Assembly: GCA_905221605.1 (NCBI GenBank)
Contig: CAJNDS010001447.1
Location: 77,501-141,500 of the forward strand
Length of the DNA stretch: 64,000 nucleotides
DNA from: Symbiodinium natans
Lineage: Eukaryota > Sar > Dinophyceae > Suessiales > Symbiodiniaceae
Direction: 5' to 3'
Below the pieces are notes generated by a model, which was not told where the DNA came from, made no database searches, and worked only from the letters and a program-made list of their open reading frames with translations. Every line of letters starts with the position of its first letter. The stretch's first letter is position 1. Positions 10,640 to 21,079 of this stretch are shown here, piece by piece. A program made the position numbers and the translations under genes.

Positions 10640-10972
10640 CAATTCACTCATTGCAATTCACTCTATGCAATTCACTCTATGCACTTCACTCTATGCACTT
10701 CACTCTATGCACTTCACTTCACTCTATGCACTTCACTCTATGCACTTGACTCTGTGCACTTCACTCTATGCACTTCACTCTATGCACTTCACTCTATGCA
10801 CTTCACTCTATGCGCTTCACTCTATGCACTTCACTCTGTGCACTTGACTCTATGCACTTCACTCTATGCACTTCACTCTGTGCGCTTCACTCTATGCACT
10901 TCACTCTATGCACTTCGCTCTATGCGCATCACTCTATGCACTTCACTCTATGTACTTCAACCTATGTTGTTG
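10640..10972. repeat. 14-bp tandem array (CACTTCACTCTATG)n
   Basis: About 23 units of a 14-bp repeat with G variants and one short unit. The encoded LCTSLYALHSMHFT-type peptides come only from the repeat. Confidence 0.95.
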
Positions 10973-10999
10973 GGTCAGAGGGCTCCGCACGGAAGAACC

Positions 11000-11690
11000 C
11001 TTCGCGATGCTTTCGGGAACAACAAAAACGACCTACCCTAAACCCTATAAACCCTGAACCCTGAACCCTAAACCCTATAAACCCTGAACCCTGAACCCTA
11101 AATGCTGGGTCTCTTGGTCGCCAGGCCCTTCTTGGGGACGAGGGGTGGATCGCTCCGCTTTGCCCTCCATATAAAAAATGGCTGCGGGTGCAAGGTTTGG
11201 GGGTATAGGGTTTAGGGCTAGGGTTTAGGGTTGAGGCTGTAGGTTTCAGGCTCTGGGGCCCAAAACGAAGCCCCTCAACTGCAACAAGTCGCCAGCACGG
11301 TTCTCTTCAGAGAAGAACCACATACTTCTCGGCGTGACAATACTGAGCACGATCATGATAAATACTCACAAGAACAGGCACCATAAAATGCAGACTGCTT
11401 CATAGCAAGAATCACAAGAACATATGCAAAGCCTTCTGAGACTGAGCGCCCCATGTATGTGCAATGTTCTATCTCAACCCTAAACCCCCAAACTTGCTAA
11501 ACCCGAAAGAAGCCCTAAAGCATAAACCCTAAACCCTAAACCCTGAACCCGAAGCCCTAAACCCTAAACCCTAAACAACGATGGGACTCCTGTACAAATT
11601 TCACTTCACATAGGGGGCAGCTCTTTGGTCGCCCGTGCCCGACCTCCCTAAACCCCCCCCCCCCCCCAAAAGTTGAGGGTTTAATTAGGG
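11000..11690. repeat. Degenerate telomeric DNA with a unique core
   Basis: CCCTAAA/CCCTGAA/CCCTATAAA units flank about 220 bp of unique, AT-richer sequence (11280-11480) with no significant open frame. A C-tract of about 17 sits near 11650-11667. Confidence 0.6.
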
Positions 11691-11880
11691 TTTAGAGTTT
11701 AGGGTTGGTTTAGGGTTTAGGGTTTAGGGTTTAGGGTTCAGGGTTTAGGGTTCAGGGTTCAGGGTTTAGGGTTTAAGGTTTGAGGTTTAGGGTTTAGCTA
11801 AACCCTAAACCCTAAACCCTAAACCCTAACCCCTAAACCCTAAACCCTAACCCCTAAACCCTAAACCCTAAACCCTAAAG
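11690..11880. repeat. Head-to-head telomeric junction
   Basis: TTTAGGG/TTCAGGG units run rightwards to about 11800, then switch at the palindrome GGGTTTAGCTAAACCC (about 11794-11809) to CCCTAAA units up to 11880. Two arrays meeting end to end is the arrangement left by telomere-telomere fusion or by inverted insertion. Confidence 0.9.
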
Positions 11881-11980
11881 CTGCAGTTCGCCAATGCAGG
11901 CTGAGGCCTCGGGGGCACGTAGCTCCTGCGCCAGGAGCACCCTTGCCCCCGCCGCTGCGCCTTCCAGGGTCAACAGCTCA
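11881..11980 (-). other. Exon-like GC-rich island
   Basis: A minus-strand frame (ELLTLEGAAAGARVLLAQ, then ELRAPEASACIGEL) is open over about 33 codons, from an acceptor-like CCCTGAG to a stop formed inside the telomeric repeat (CTTTAG). The plus strand is open too, so strand and coding status are uncertain. Confidence 0.25.
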
Positions 11981-12057
11981 GGGTTTGGGGTTTAGGGTTT
12001 AGGGTTTAGGGTTTAGGGGTTAGGGTTTAGGGTTTAGGGCTTGGGGCTCCGCTAGAG

Positions 12058-12357
12058 TCCGCTTTGCTGCCTCTGCACTCAAAACATCGCAGCCTGTGCG
12101 ACAATCTTCGCGCCAAACTCGAATGCAGCTGCCGGCATTGGGTTTAGGGTTTAGGGTTTAGGGTTTAGGGTTTAGGGTTTAGGGTTTAGGGTATAGGGTT
12201 TAGGGTTTAGCTGCCGGACGCTGGTGGCGAGGCAGACTTTGCAGCAGCAGACGGTGTAGATGGTCGCGACGGACCAGAGCGTGTCCCCTACTGCTGCCAC
12301 CTACAAAAGGGCGAAGCAAAGCGGACTGGTCGCCAGGTCATTGAACTCACCCCCTAA
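12058..12357 (+). CDS. Two-exon gene fragment with a telomeric intron (hypothesis)
   Basis: Exon A, 12058-12141, is open for 28 codons after an AG acceptor (CGCTAGAG|TCC) and encodes LHSKHRSLCDNLRAKLEC followed by SCRHW. Exon B, 12211-12357, is open for 48 codons to TAA and encodes LPDAGGEADFAAADG, then PERVPYCCHLQKGEAKRTG and a C-terminal IELTP. Between them lie 69 bases of TTTAGGG units with one variant, starting GT and ending AG, and both junctions are in phase 0. No domain is recognised. It could be the 3' end of a gene with further exons upstream, or chance open frames in GC-rich DNA. Confidence 0.4.
12142..12210 (+). repeat. Telomeric array that fits as a complete GT-AG intron
   Basis: The array begins G|GTTTAGGG after CATTGG and ends GGGTTTAG|CTGCC. 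Apart from one GTATAGG unit it holds only TTTAGGG units. Confidence 0.6.
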
Positions 12358-14330
12358 ACCCTAAACCCTAAACCCTAAACCCTAAACCCTAAACCCTAAA
12401 CCCGCCCCCTAACAAAGGAACTGAGGTCCCCCCCACCCCTGTTGGAAGGCTGCATGCCTATCCCTCCACGAGTAGCAACAGTCCAGGCACACGTGGGAAC
12501 AGATGTCAATGTGTCGCCCCACACAATACAAGAACTAACCCCCCCCCCCCCTAAATAACCTTCGTGAGGCTCAATTTAATTGTGGGGAACTTCGGTGGGG
12601 CAGTATAGAGGGGCGGTAGTAGGGGAACCCAATGATTTGCAGGTATCCCAGCTACGCGATTTGACTGGATAGATCGCTGCCACTCAAGCCGGGGGCGGGT
12701 TCGGACTTGAGCCTGGCGCAAATTGGCTACGCACTCATGTTTTGTTGTTTTCTGTGTAAGTGGGTCGAACAGCTTCAACCCTAATCTGCAAACCCTAACC
12801 CTAACCCCTTAACCCTAAAGCCCGAAAACCCAAAAGCCCCAGACCCGACATGTCCCAAGACGAAATTTGCCTGAAAACCCTGACGATCCCTTCCACACCA
12901 AAACCCTGATAAATTGTCAACCCCTATGAACTTAATCCCTTACACACCCTAAACCCTAACCCTAAACCCTAAACCCTAAACCCTAAACCCTAAACCCTAA
13001 AAACGGGCGCCTTGCTCATGGCAAAGCTGCGTCACTACCGATGCCTCGGTTTACGGGTTTAAGGCTCATAGGCTTTAGGGTTTAGGGGTTTGGGTTTAGG
13101 GTTTAGGGTTTAGGGTTTAGGGTTTAGGGTTTAGGGTTTAGGGTTTAGGGTTTAGGGTTTAGGGTTTAGGGTTTAGGGTTTAGGGTTTAGGGTTTAGGGT
13201 TTAGGGTTTAGGGTTAGGGTTTAAGGCTTGTAGGCGATTCAGGCCAAACCCCTCAACCCTAACGAAACCCTGGCGAAGAACCACCGTCCTCCAATTAACA
13301 CTGCGAGTCTTGAAATGCAAACCGCACACACAAACACACACAAGCACCCCTTCATCAGGTCTTACAGCAAAGGTTTGAGGGCTGAGGTAGCCCATCTTCC
13401 TGCTTACTTTTGTTTGGGGGGAGGGGGGGGGGGCGGGGGGTCTGGTAGCTGATGCAAAATACTTAGGTTTCAGGACCAAGGGCGTTTGCTGTGGATTGGC
13501 AGCTGCTTGAAGCCCTGGCCCAACCCTAAACCCTAAACCTATTTAAACCCCAAACCCTAAATCGTAAACACCGTAAACCCTAAGCCCTTAACCGTAAACC
13601 CTAAACCCTAAACCCTAAACCCTAAACCCTAAACCCTAAACCCTAAACCCTAAACCCTAAACCCTAAACCCTAAACCCTAAACCCTAAACCCTAAACCCT
13701 AAACCCTATAAACCCCAAACCCTAAACCCGCATGTCGAGGCTTAACGCAAAGCCAGAACCATGGTAGTCATTGATCTCACTCGCAAGGCTTTGGGTTTCA
13801 GGGTTTGGGGTTTAGGGTTTCAGGTTGGGATGTTCCCCCTTATACTAACAGTCCTTAATAGGGATGATAGTAGGGGGTACTAGAAGCCCTACTAAGGACT
13901 GTATCAGGGGAAACATCCTAAGTTTCAGGTCGGGGTTTCAGGTCTCCGGGGTGTTTATTTTGGGTTTGGGGTTTGTTGAGGGTTTATAGTTAACCCTAAA
14001 CCCTCATTAAACCCTAAGCCCTACACCCTAAAACCCCCCGGCAAGACGTACGAAGGGATGACTATACTGAACTTGGAACCCTAGCCAAAATTTATCTTTT
14101 GCTGTTTATTAGAGTACCCAAAAACTCACTTAAAAAAAGTACCCCCCCCCCCCCCCCCCCCCAAGATGAGATCGGAAAACAGCTGGGGCTGCCACGAGGG
14201 CGTTTGCACCATCCAAGGAGTAGAGGCCTGTGTAGGGGTTGCGGTGTATCGGGTTTGGGGCTTCGGGCTTAGGGTTTAGGGTATGGTGTTCAGGCTTTAA
14301 GGTTTAGGGCAAGTTTAGGGCTCAGAGATT
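12358..14330. repeat. Interstitial telomeric arrays, both orientations
   Basis: CCCTAAA arrays lie at 12358-12405, 12945-13005 and 13590-13732, and a TTTAGGG array of about 19 units at 13078-13225. C-tracts lie at 12540-12552 and 14142-14162. The unique patch 12550-12780 has a 75-codon minus-strand open frame with no recognisable motif. The patch 13220-13480 has a 92-codon minus-strand open frame through CA-rich and G-rich sequence, also unconvincing. Confidence 0.75.
13828..13925. mobile_element. MITE-like element, family A copy 2
   Basis: The outer ends GGATGTTCCCCCTTA and GGGGAAACATCC and the inner arms AACAGTCCTTAATAGGGAT and CCTACTAAGGACTGT are inverted repeats. It is the most complete copy of family A, about 98 bp. 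Confidence 0.75.
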
Positions 14331-14347
14331 AGGGCTTAGGGTTCCGT

Positions 14348-14880
14348 TTACAGGGCCTGGGGTTGAAAGTCTGTTCCCGTACTATATCGGCCCCCAGTTT
14401 GAGGTCCTTGTATACCTCTGTATACCCCCCCCCCCCCCCAAAAAAAAAAAAAGGCCATCGAAGAGTTCCCACCATTGCTCCCAAAAAAGTCGCGTGGGGA
14501 GTGTCTTTGTTTGCAACTGATGCACGATGACAGCGCAAGGTCAACGTCAAGTGCAACCACAGATCCATACTGAAATCTCGGGCAAAGCTCAACAACCCCA
14601 AGCCGATCAAGGTGCATTTGTGGTTTCGCCAGGGCCTTCGTGAAGAAGTCGGCGGGGTTCTGTGTCCCGGGAATCCAACACAACTTGATCAACACATCTT
14701 GTACCGCTGCCTGTATCCAACAGACGCGCAAGTCAACATGTCGGATCCTTCGCAGAAGCCATGCATGTTTTCGATGTTGATCGCCTCTTGCACGAATCGG
14801 GTGCCGCCTCATTGCATGCTGACGGTCCATACACGTGTTGCATGGCTTCTTTCGACCCCGTTGCTTCAGCTAATGTAAAG
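14348..14880 (-). pseudogene. Ty1/Copia retrotransposon RNase H C-terminal fragment
   Basis: The minus-strand frame 14348-14830 carries the end of a Copia polyprotein: HVDLRVCWIQAAVQDVLIKL, then CWIPGTQNPADFFTKALAKP. This corresponds to the conserved KHID.R..(F/W)I...V and (P/G)....AD.FTK.L segment that closes Copia RNase H. Residues before HVDLR are shifted: the adjacent sequence reads better in another frame, so there is at least one indel. No reverse transcriptase, integrase or LTR is visible nearby. Downstream the frame runs into a T-tract/G-tract junction at 14427-14453. It is a dead 5'- and 3'-truncated remnant, and the only retroelement I can name in the window. Confidence 0.8.
14427..14453. 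repeat. C-tract/A-tract block
   Basis: About 15 C pass directly into about 12 A at the 3' edge of the Copia fragment. Confidence 0.85.
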
Positions 14881-15729
14881 CCACGAGCCTTGGTGACGGA
14901 ATATTAAATTCGAAGTACGATATGGTTTTCTATGTGTATGTGTGTATATCTATACACAAAGATTATACGGAAGCATTGGGTTCATGAATTCATCGGGCAT
15001 ATAAGGTTTATAGGCCCTGCCTGAAGGATCATGGGTCCTTATGCCTAGGGTCATAGTTATATAAGTTGTAAAGTAGGGTAAGTGCATTTTTCTACTGCAG
15101 GTAGACTACGAACCTTCAAATTGCGCGCGCTAGCCGCTCGAAACGCGACCGTTCCCCAGCCCTCCATTAGACCACGCTCCTCCGTGGGTTTAGGGTGTAG
15201 GGTTTCGGGCTTGGAGGGCTTTTTGCAGAGCGCTGGGCACGAATGGGGACAAAGGGCACGCTGGAAGGATTGAAGGCCGAGGCTTCCGAACCCAAAAACC
15301 CTCAGAATCAAACGGGTCAATCCTAAACCCTTAACCCTAAACCCTAAACCCCAGTTTAGGGTTTAGCCTTTATAGTCCCTATAGCAGGAAAACGGAAACA
15401 AGAGTACCACAGGGGCATCCCCCAGGGGTTCCGTTTGGGGCTTGGTGTTTCGAATTGGGGTTTAGAGCTTAGAGTATCTCGTTCTTGCTTTCCAGGCTGG
15501 CCTCATGTCATACTTTACAAAAAGGCATCTCCCCTAGGCATTTCTTTCGGTGGGCTTCAAACCCACCAAAATCCTAAACCCACAACCCACAACCCATCGG
15601 CATGGACAGTAAGCGCGGCGCAATCAGCGGCCAGAATGACCTCCGGAGTACGCACAGGTCACCCCTCCATCACCCCGGACCCCGATCTTTGATCCACAAG
15701 CCTTCCTGAGACTCTGTTCATGATGGTTT
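14881..15729. other. Unique DNA without a recognised gene
   Basis: AT-rich sequence (14890-15070) is followed by moderately GC-rich DNA with short telomeric runs near 15185 and 15330-15370. Open frames at 15057-15320 and 15435-15692 match nothing I know. Confidence 0.4.
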
Positions 15730-15853
15730 CCGCTACTACCCCCCTTTCTACAACCCCGCCTAGGTTCCCCCATAGTTATGGCCATTTACGGATTACTAAG
15801 CCTAATTAAGGTTATGTAGGGGGGAATGGGGGGGGGCGGTAGTATAGCGGGGG
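15730..15853. mobile_element. MITE-like element, family H (single copy)
   Basis: The left arm CTACTACCCCCCTTTCTACA faces the right arm ATGTAGGGGGGAATGGGG, then CGGTAGTATAGCG, around a core containing CCTAATTAAGGTTA. It has no coding capacity. Confidence 0.5.
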
Positions 15854-16249
15854 CCTAAAAACCCTAAACCCTGAACCTTGGAAGCTCGGAAGCCGTCCCC
15901 AGTGGCCGCCATGTCACATCCGAAGCCCTAAGCCCCGAAGCCTAAATAGGGTTTAGGGTTTAGGGTCAGGTCTTAGGGGTTAGGGTTTAGGGTAAAACTC
16001 TAAGCCCTAGGCCCCAACACCTGCTGAACCCTGGATGGTGCCTTAAAACCTTGAGCCATCCCAAACAGCCCACCAACTCTAAGCCCCAAGCCCGAAAACC
16101 CTCCCAATTCTGGAAATGGTTTACAAGTAGGAGCCTCCCAAGTTAGAAGTTGGGTTGTCGTCACAGGTCCTAAGCTGGGTTCTAAGCCTCATCCTTTCGG
16201 CCATATCTCCCTTAGCTACAGAAAGTAGGGTGGCCCCTGCGGCAACCTA

Positions 16250-16421
16250 AACCCCTAAACCCCTAAACCCCTAGACCCCTGAACCCCTGAACCCCTAAAC
16301 CCCTAAACCCCTAAACCCCTAAACCCCTAAACCCCTAAACCCCTAAACCCCTAAACCCCTAAACCCCTAAACCCCTAAACCCCTAAACCCCTAAACCCCT
16401 GACCCCCTAAACCCCTAAACC
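16250..16421. repeat. Homogenised variant array (CCCCTAAA)n
   Basis: About 20 units of an 8-bp variant with one extra C, with a few CCCCTGAA/CCCCTAGA units. Confidence 0.95.
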
Positions 16422-16544
16422 CAAAACCCTGAAAATCCAAAACGTAGCCCTTAAGGAGCCGAATTACCAGGTTAAGCACCCTCATGAACCCTAAGCCCTA
16501 AACCCAAAGCTCTAAACCCTAACCCCAAAATCCTGAACCCTGAA

Positions 16545-16622
16545 CCCCATGCCCTAAACCCTAAACCCTAAACCCTAAACCCTAAACCCTAAACCCTAAA
16601 CCCTAAACCCTAAACCCTCAAC
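16545..16622. repeat. Telomeric array, CCCTAAA on plus
   Basis: About nine CCCTAAA units end in CCCTCAACCTGG, which on the minus strand reads CCAG|GTTGAGGG, a good splice donor for the exon at 16623-16697. Confidence 0.9.
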
Positions 16623-16697
16623 CTGGGGTCGGGGCACCTCGAACTGCTCTTGGGCCACATCGCCAAGCTGCTCCTGGACCGGCCTGGTCGTCGACTT
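16623..16697 (-). other. Candidate internal exon between telomeric arrays
   Basis: On the minus strand the segment follows an acceptor (CCCTACAG|AAG) formed at the end of a CCCTAAA run, stays open for exactly 25 codons (STTRPVQEQLGDVAQEQFEV is included) and ends at CCCCAG|GTTGAGGG, which leads into TTTAGGG units. Both splice signals are good and the length is in phase. The peptide is short and matches no family. The plus strand is also open, so coding strand is inferred from the splice sites only. Confidence 0.4.
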
Positions 16698-16771
16698 CTG
16701 TAGGGTTTAGGGTTTAGGGTTTAGGGTTTAGGGTTTAGGGTTTAGGGTTTAGGGTTTAGGGTTTAGGGTCT
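16698..16771. repeat. Telomeric array, TTTAGGG on plus
   Basis: Nine to ten perfect units directly after the candidate exon. Confidence 0.9.
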
Positions 16772-17870
16772 ACAGGACATACAGGGTAGAATCGTTTACA
16801 GGGCACCTGGGATTTACAGCGTTGAACCAGGGGTGCTTAGAGTGTAGGTCGGGTTTCGGTTTTGAAACCTCGACCCTAAGCCGACATGCCCAAGAAGCCC
16901 AGTACCCTCGAAAAAGCTTCCCGAAGAACTGATGCTTCATGGATACGGGCCAAATAAGTTCGAATTGCTGTTTTGGGCATCTGATTTTTCAAGGATATGA
17001 AGGATCGGCTTGGTTGTTCAGGTTCAGGGTTTACGGCTTAGGGCTTCGGCTTTGGGATTTTTAGGGTGTAGGGTTTCGGGTATGGGGCCTAGGGCACCGG
17101 ACTGAATGACGGGCGGGAGCGATACATCTATACTCGTAGGTAGGTAGCTGCCTACTAGTAAATACTACGTAAGTAGGTACTCATGTTGACCTAGGCACCT
17201 ACTGGTAGTAGGTCGGCGTAGGTGGGTAAGGGGGAGTGTTTGTCCCGACTTCGGTGTAATGGGAGTAGGCTCTAGGACGGCCATCCGTCAGGAAACTCCT
17301 CATGAAGTTTAATCGCCCTGCTTTGGCCCACCGCAGCTCATGTTGCCGCCCTACCTAAGCCCCGAAAACTCTCGCACTCAGGCGGGGGGAGGAGAGGGTG
17401 GAGCGGGAGGGCGGGGAGGGAGGGGGGGCAAGGTTGGGGGGAGGGGGAGGTCCGTGAATGCTCCTACAAACTCTATAAACCCTGCAAATCGTAGAAACCC
17501 CGAAGCCCTAAAAATCCTCTAAACCTCTCTCAGCCCTCTAACCCATCCCCCTCAAAAAAAACAAAAGAGAGACTGAACCCAAAACGTATTGGAGAGAAAC
17601 CCTACACCCTTAAAACCCTAAACCCTTAACCCTAAACTGTAACCCCTAAACCGCCTAAACACTCCTAAACCCTAAACCCTAAAAACCCTTAACCCTTAAA
17701 ACCCCCAAACCGCAGGGATCCCAGGCTCGCTCCAGTCCAGCAGATGCGCCCTCGGGGGCTCCGAAGCACACGGGGCAGCGGCCTCGGCTTCGTGCTGCAT
17801 AATGTAGGAGCCTGAATACTTCGAATAAGTCTGGGGGGGGGGGGGGGGGGGGGAGGGGTTAAAATAGTAT
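16772..17870. other. Degenerate telomeric DNA; G-rich segment; poly-G
   Basis: The part at 17110-17240 is rich in GTAGGTAG and CTACTAG words with partial dyad symmetry. Positions 17380-17452 form a dense G-run segment able to make G-quadruplexes. A G-tract of about 22 lies at 17831-17853. No gene is recognised. Confidence 0.55.
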
Positions 17871-18245
17871 ACTTTGTATAAAGGGACCACAAGGACATGT
17901 TACGAGAATTTTGCAAAAGAGTGATCATGATTACTACCAAGCCAAAGACGAGGACAACGAACGCTTGCCCGGATTGACGCCAAAATGGATGAGACCACCG
18001 CATACCACCACCCCCACCATCAACCCTAAACCCTAAACCCTAAACCCTAAACCCTCCTTTTCGGCTGGCCCTCGGGAGCCCATGTGGGCTTTGTTCTTTT
18101 GAGGAACCTTAGGATCCCTCCTGAGGCGGTGCTGCAGCAATCGTTGGGCTGCTAGCATCCACAACATCTCAAAAAGAGAGAACACACCACACATGACAAG
18201 GGTGAGAGTAGAAATACTGACACTCATGCCAATAGTGGCCATGAT
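17870..18245 (-). other. Possible minus-strand gene fragment
   Basis: Two minus-strand frames look protein-like: one ending near 17850 with a hydrophobic stretch (FVVLVFGLVVIMITLL) and one from 18242 with MATIGMSVSISTLTLVMCGV, then FSLFEMLWMLAAQRLLQHRL. Both contain a plausible membrane helix. They are separated by a short CCCTAAA run (18023-18052), as exons might be. No family is recognised. Confidence 0.3.
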
Positions 18246-18284
18246 GCCAGCAAAGCCTAGCCTCAGTCTTTCGTGAATGAGATT

Positions 18285-18424
18285 GGAGGTTTAGGGTTTA
18301 GGGTTTAGGGTTTTGGAGGTTTAGGGTTTAGGGTTTAGGGTTTAGGGTTTAGGGTTTAGGGTTTAGGGTTTAGGGTTTAGGGTTTAGGGTTTAGGGTTTA
18401 GGGTTTAGGGTTTAGGGTTTAGGG
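18285..18424. repeat. Telomeric array, TTTAGGG on plus
   Basis: About 19 units with two GGAGGTTTAGGG interruptions at the left. Confidence 0.95.
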
Positions 18425-18564
18425 CATGCAAAGCAGTGTCTTTGCAACTTCGCGAGAGCGGGACATGCCTTCTTCCGGCTTAGGGTCTCAGGCTCCTTTG
18501 GGCTATTTGGGGGTGGCCTTTTACGCCCTTTGAAACATACTTGTATCTCGGGCCCCTTATCTAG

Positions 18565-18682
18565 GCTGCCCAGTAACCTAGGCTTAAAAAGGGGTGCCCT
18601 TTTTTGCTTAAAGGGGTTTAGAAGGGAACCTAAACCCCCCAAAAAAGGGAATAAGGGTACTACTGGGCATCCTAGTTATAAA
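18565..18682. mobile_element. MITE-like element, family D copy 1
   Basis: The ends TGCCCAGTAACCTAG and CTACTGGGCATCCTAG are inverted repeats. The inside contains GGGTGCCCTTTTTTGCTTA and an internal CCCCCCAAAAAAGGG. Other copies lie at 35924, 39542 and 42178. Confidence 0.75.
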
Positions 18683-18835
18683 CCCAATCTGAAATACCCC
18701 AACAGCCAACCTAGTTTTGTGTAGGGTTCAGGGAAGACTTTGAGTCACGGCAACCACCCAAACTGCTCGCCTAAACTCGTAGAACCTTAAGAGGCAATCG
18801 GGCTTCCTAGCCGGGTTTAGGGTTGATAGAGTTTA

Positions 18836-19305
18836 GAGGTTAGTTTTAGGGTTTAGGGTTTAGGGTTTAGGGTTTAGGGTTTAGGGTTTAGGGTTTCGGG
18901 TTTGGGCTCCCTACATCCCCGCAGGCGTCAAACCCGCACAGCCTGAACCTTCAAGCTTAGCTACATCCCCAACAGCCTCAAACCCCCAAAGCTCGAAAAC
19001 CTCCTGACCCCAAACCCTAAACCCCAAACTTAAACCCTAAACCCTAAACCCTAAACCCCAAAAAACCCCAAACTTGGAGAGAATGGGGGGGGTCTCTTCA
19101 GCGGAAAGCGGTTCTGAGGCACAGTCCAAGGCGCCCGGCAGCGGTGCTTTGCCGCTTTTCCGGCGGGGCCTCGTGGTTTTTGGAGCTGAGTCCTTTTTAG
19201 GGTTTAGCGTTTCGGAGGTTTAGGGTTTAGGGTTTAGGGTTTAGGGTTTAGGGTTTAGGGTTTAGGGTTTAGGGTTTAGGGTTTAGGGTTTAGGGTTTAG
19301 GGGTT
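18836..19305. repeat. Telomeric arrays flanking a short unique block
   Basis: TTTAGGG arrays lie at 18836-18897 and 19214-19300, with CCCTAAA/CCCCAAA units between them at 19010-19070. Confidence 0.85.
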
Positions 19306-20785
19306 GTTTTCAGGTCTGATTTACGTAATGGTTTTAGGGCTGGGGCTTTAGGGATTTAGGGCTGTTTTGGCCTTGCGGGGTTTAGGTGTTTTGGGGGAGG
19401 TTTTGTGGCTTGGTTGAAAGGCGCAGTGGCCCAGAAGGGTTGAAAGTTTTAAGGTTTTGGATCTATTATGGGGTTTAGGGTTTGAAATTTAAGGTTTAAA
19501 AGTTTAAAGTTTCCACTTTGTGAAGCTGCGCCTGGCCTAGTCGATGTGGGTGGACTCCGCTGGCAGTGCTCCTGGCTGGTGCTTGCCCAATCTCTTCCCA
19601 GAATCTCTCCAACATATGTCGACCCGATGCCATGCATGGAGTATGGGGTAAGACGCAACCTCAACCCTGTCTGGAACCTAACTGCCCGACCACCATAGTG
19701 ACGGACTCTGGCAAAAAAACGGCTTGCTTGCGTGCAGCAGAACACAGGAAGCCTGCAGGGAAGGTGCCCAAACATCAAGAATCAGCTATTGTCGGTTCAG
19801 GTTTCGGGTGCAAACAAAGGATCTAACTATCGGGTTTACGAAGCACCCTACACCCGCAACCCTAAACCCTAAACCCCCCTTTTCGTGAGCGGTTCTGGGG
19901 GGCACTTCTCTTCTCTGTTACAACAAGTATGTCTGAGGGGACGTACAACTTTGTAACATGTGGAACGCCCGGCCTGATGTGCGGGCAAGCTTTTTCAACG
20001 AAGCGATCTGAGCCTCGATCTCGCGTTCTCATCCCGCCCTTTTGAGCCTAACCAGCTCTTGGCAAAAGAGCCCAGATGCTGCGACTCTCCGCTGTTGTCG
20101 CAAGAACCGCCCAGTGATCTGCCATAGACACCAAGCTCCCAACACATCCGACCACTACGCATTCTGCATGTTGGAACCATTGACTCCCTGAGAGCTTGTC
20201 TCGCCTACTGGTGGCTACTGGCAGTACCACGTGCGCACATGCAACTCGCCTGCAATCATCATGAACTCCGACAGGCCTTGAATTGATTGGGGGCGCAAGC
20301 TGCCCGACCTGCGAATATCCTGCCATGATTGGAGAAGTGGTTCGATGGTGGAAGTATCCCAACCTCTTCAGCAAATCATATTTTAGGTTTCAAGTGCCTC
20401 TCCTATGATCGATCGCTTCTGCCCTATGTGCCAGGTGTGTCAGGGTTCTACTGGGTCTCTGGCAAGCCTGCCCCAAAAGTCGCCGTGACGGCTGCAGTTG
20501 GTATCTGCGGGTTGTCAGCAATGTCCGAAAAAAGAACTTCTTGCATGTTGCGCCGGCACCGTGGGGCCTAATTTCAGCACCCGCGTGCTGGAGGTTTGCC
20601 GCATGTGTCTTTTCGTACAGCGCGGCCCTTGGGTCAAAGTAGCTTTGGCCACACAAGGTTTTCCCTCAAGCCGCTTTGAAGCTACTTCGTTTTGTGGGCC
20701 GCCGCAAGCTCGATTGCAGAAAAGGCGCTTCTGGCTTATAAGAGAACTGACATGGAAATTGGGCAAGCTGGTGCCCTTGGGGCCC
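19306..20785. other. Telomere-poor island, unassigned open frames
   Basis: About 1.3 kb almost free of telomeric repeats. Minus-strand frames at 19449-19778, 20048-20374 (with HDDCRRVACAHVVLPVATS) and 20390-20656 (with DPRAALYEKTHAANLQHAG) are open for 88-109 codons; the plus strand also has frames of 80-96 codons. I recognise no domain and cannot choose a strand. It may hold exons of one gene or an old mobile element. Confidence 0.35.
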
Positions 20786-21000
20786 TAAACCCTATAAACC
20801 CTAAACCCTCAACCCTAAACCCTAAACCCGAAGCCCTAAACCCCTAACCCCTAAACCCTGAACCCTAAACCCTAAACCCGGCAGTTGACCGCTGCACGCA
20901 TGCGCGTACATGTCCGATGGGTTGCGGGCAGCTGCGCACCGCTGTGCATCTGCGTGTAGTTTGGGTTTAGGCTTTAGGGTTTAGGGTTTAGGGTTAATAG
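20786..21000. repeat. Short telomeric runs
   Basis: CCCTAAA units lie at 20786-20880 and TTTAGGG units at 20962-20995, around a GC-rich TGCGCAC/CTGCATG block. Confidence 0.7.
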
Positions 21001-21079
21001 TATTCCCTTATGGTCCCTTTGTAAATGTACAAACATAACCCCCAAAGCCCTTTTTGAATCATTAAGGCCCCTATAGTAG

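Noticed and set aside
6050..10972. CRISPR-like array
   Set aside because: Monomers are contiguous with no unique spacers.
10665..11064. Frames encoding LCTSLYALHSMHF-type peptides
   Set aside because: A direct translation of the 14-bp tandem repeat.
17340..17522. Gly/Arg-rich 60-codon frame
   Set aside because: Comes from a G-run segment better described as potential G-quadruplex DNA.
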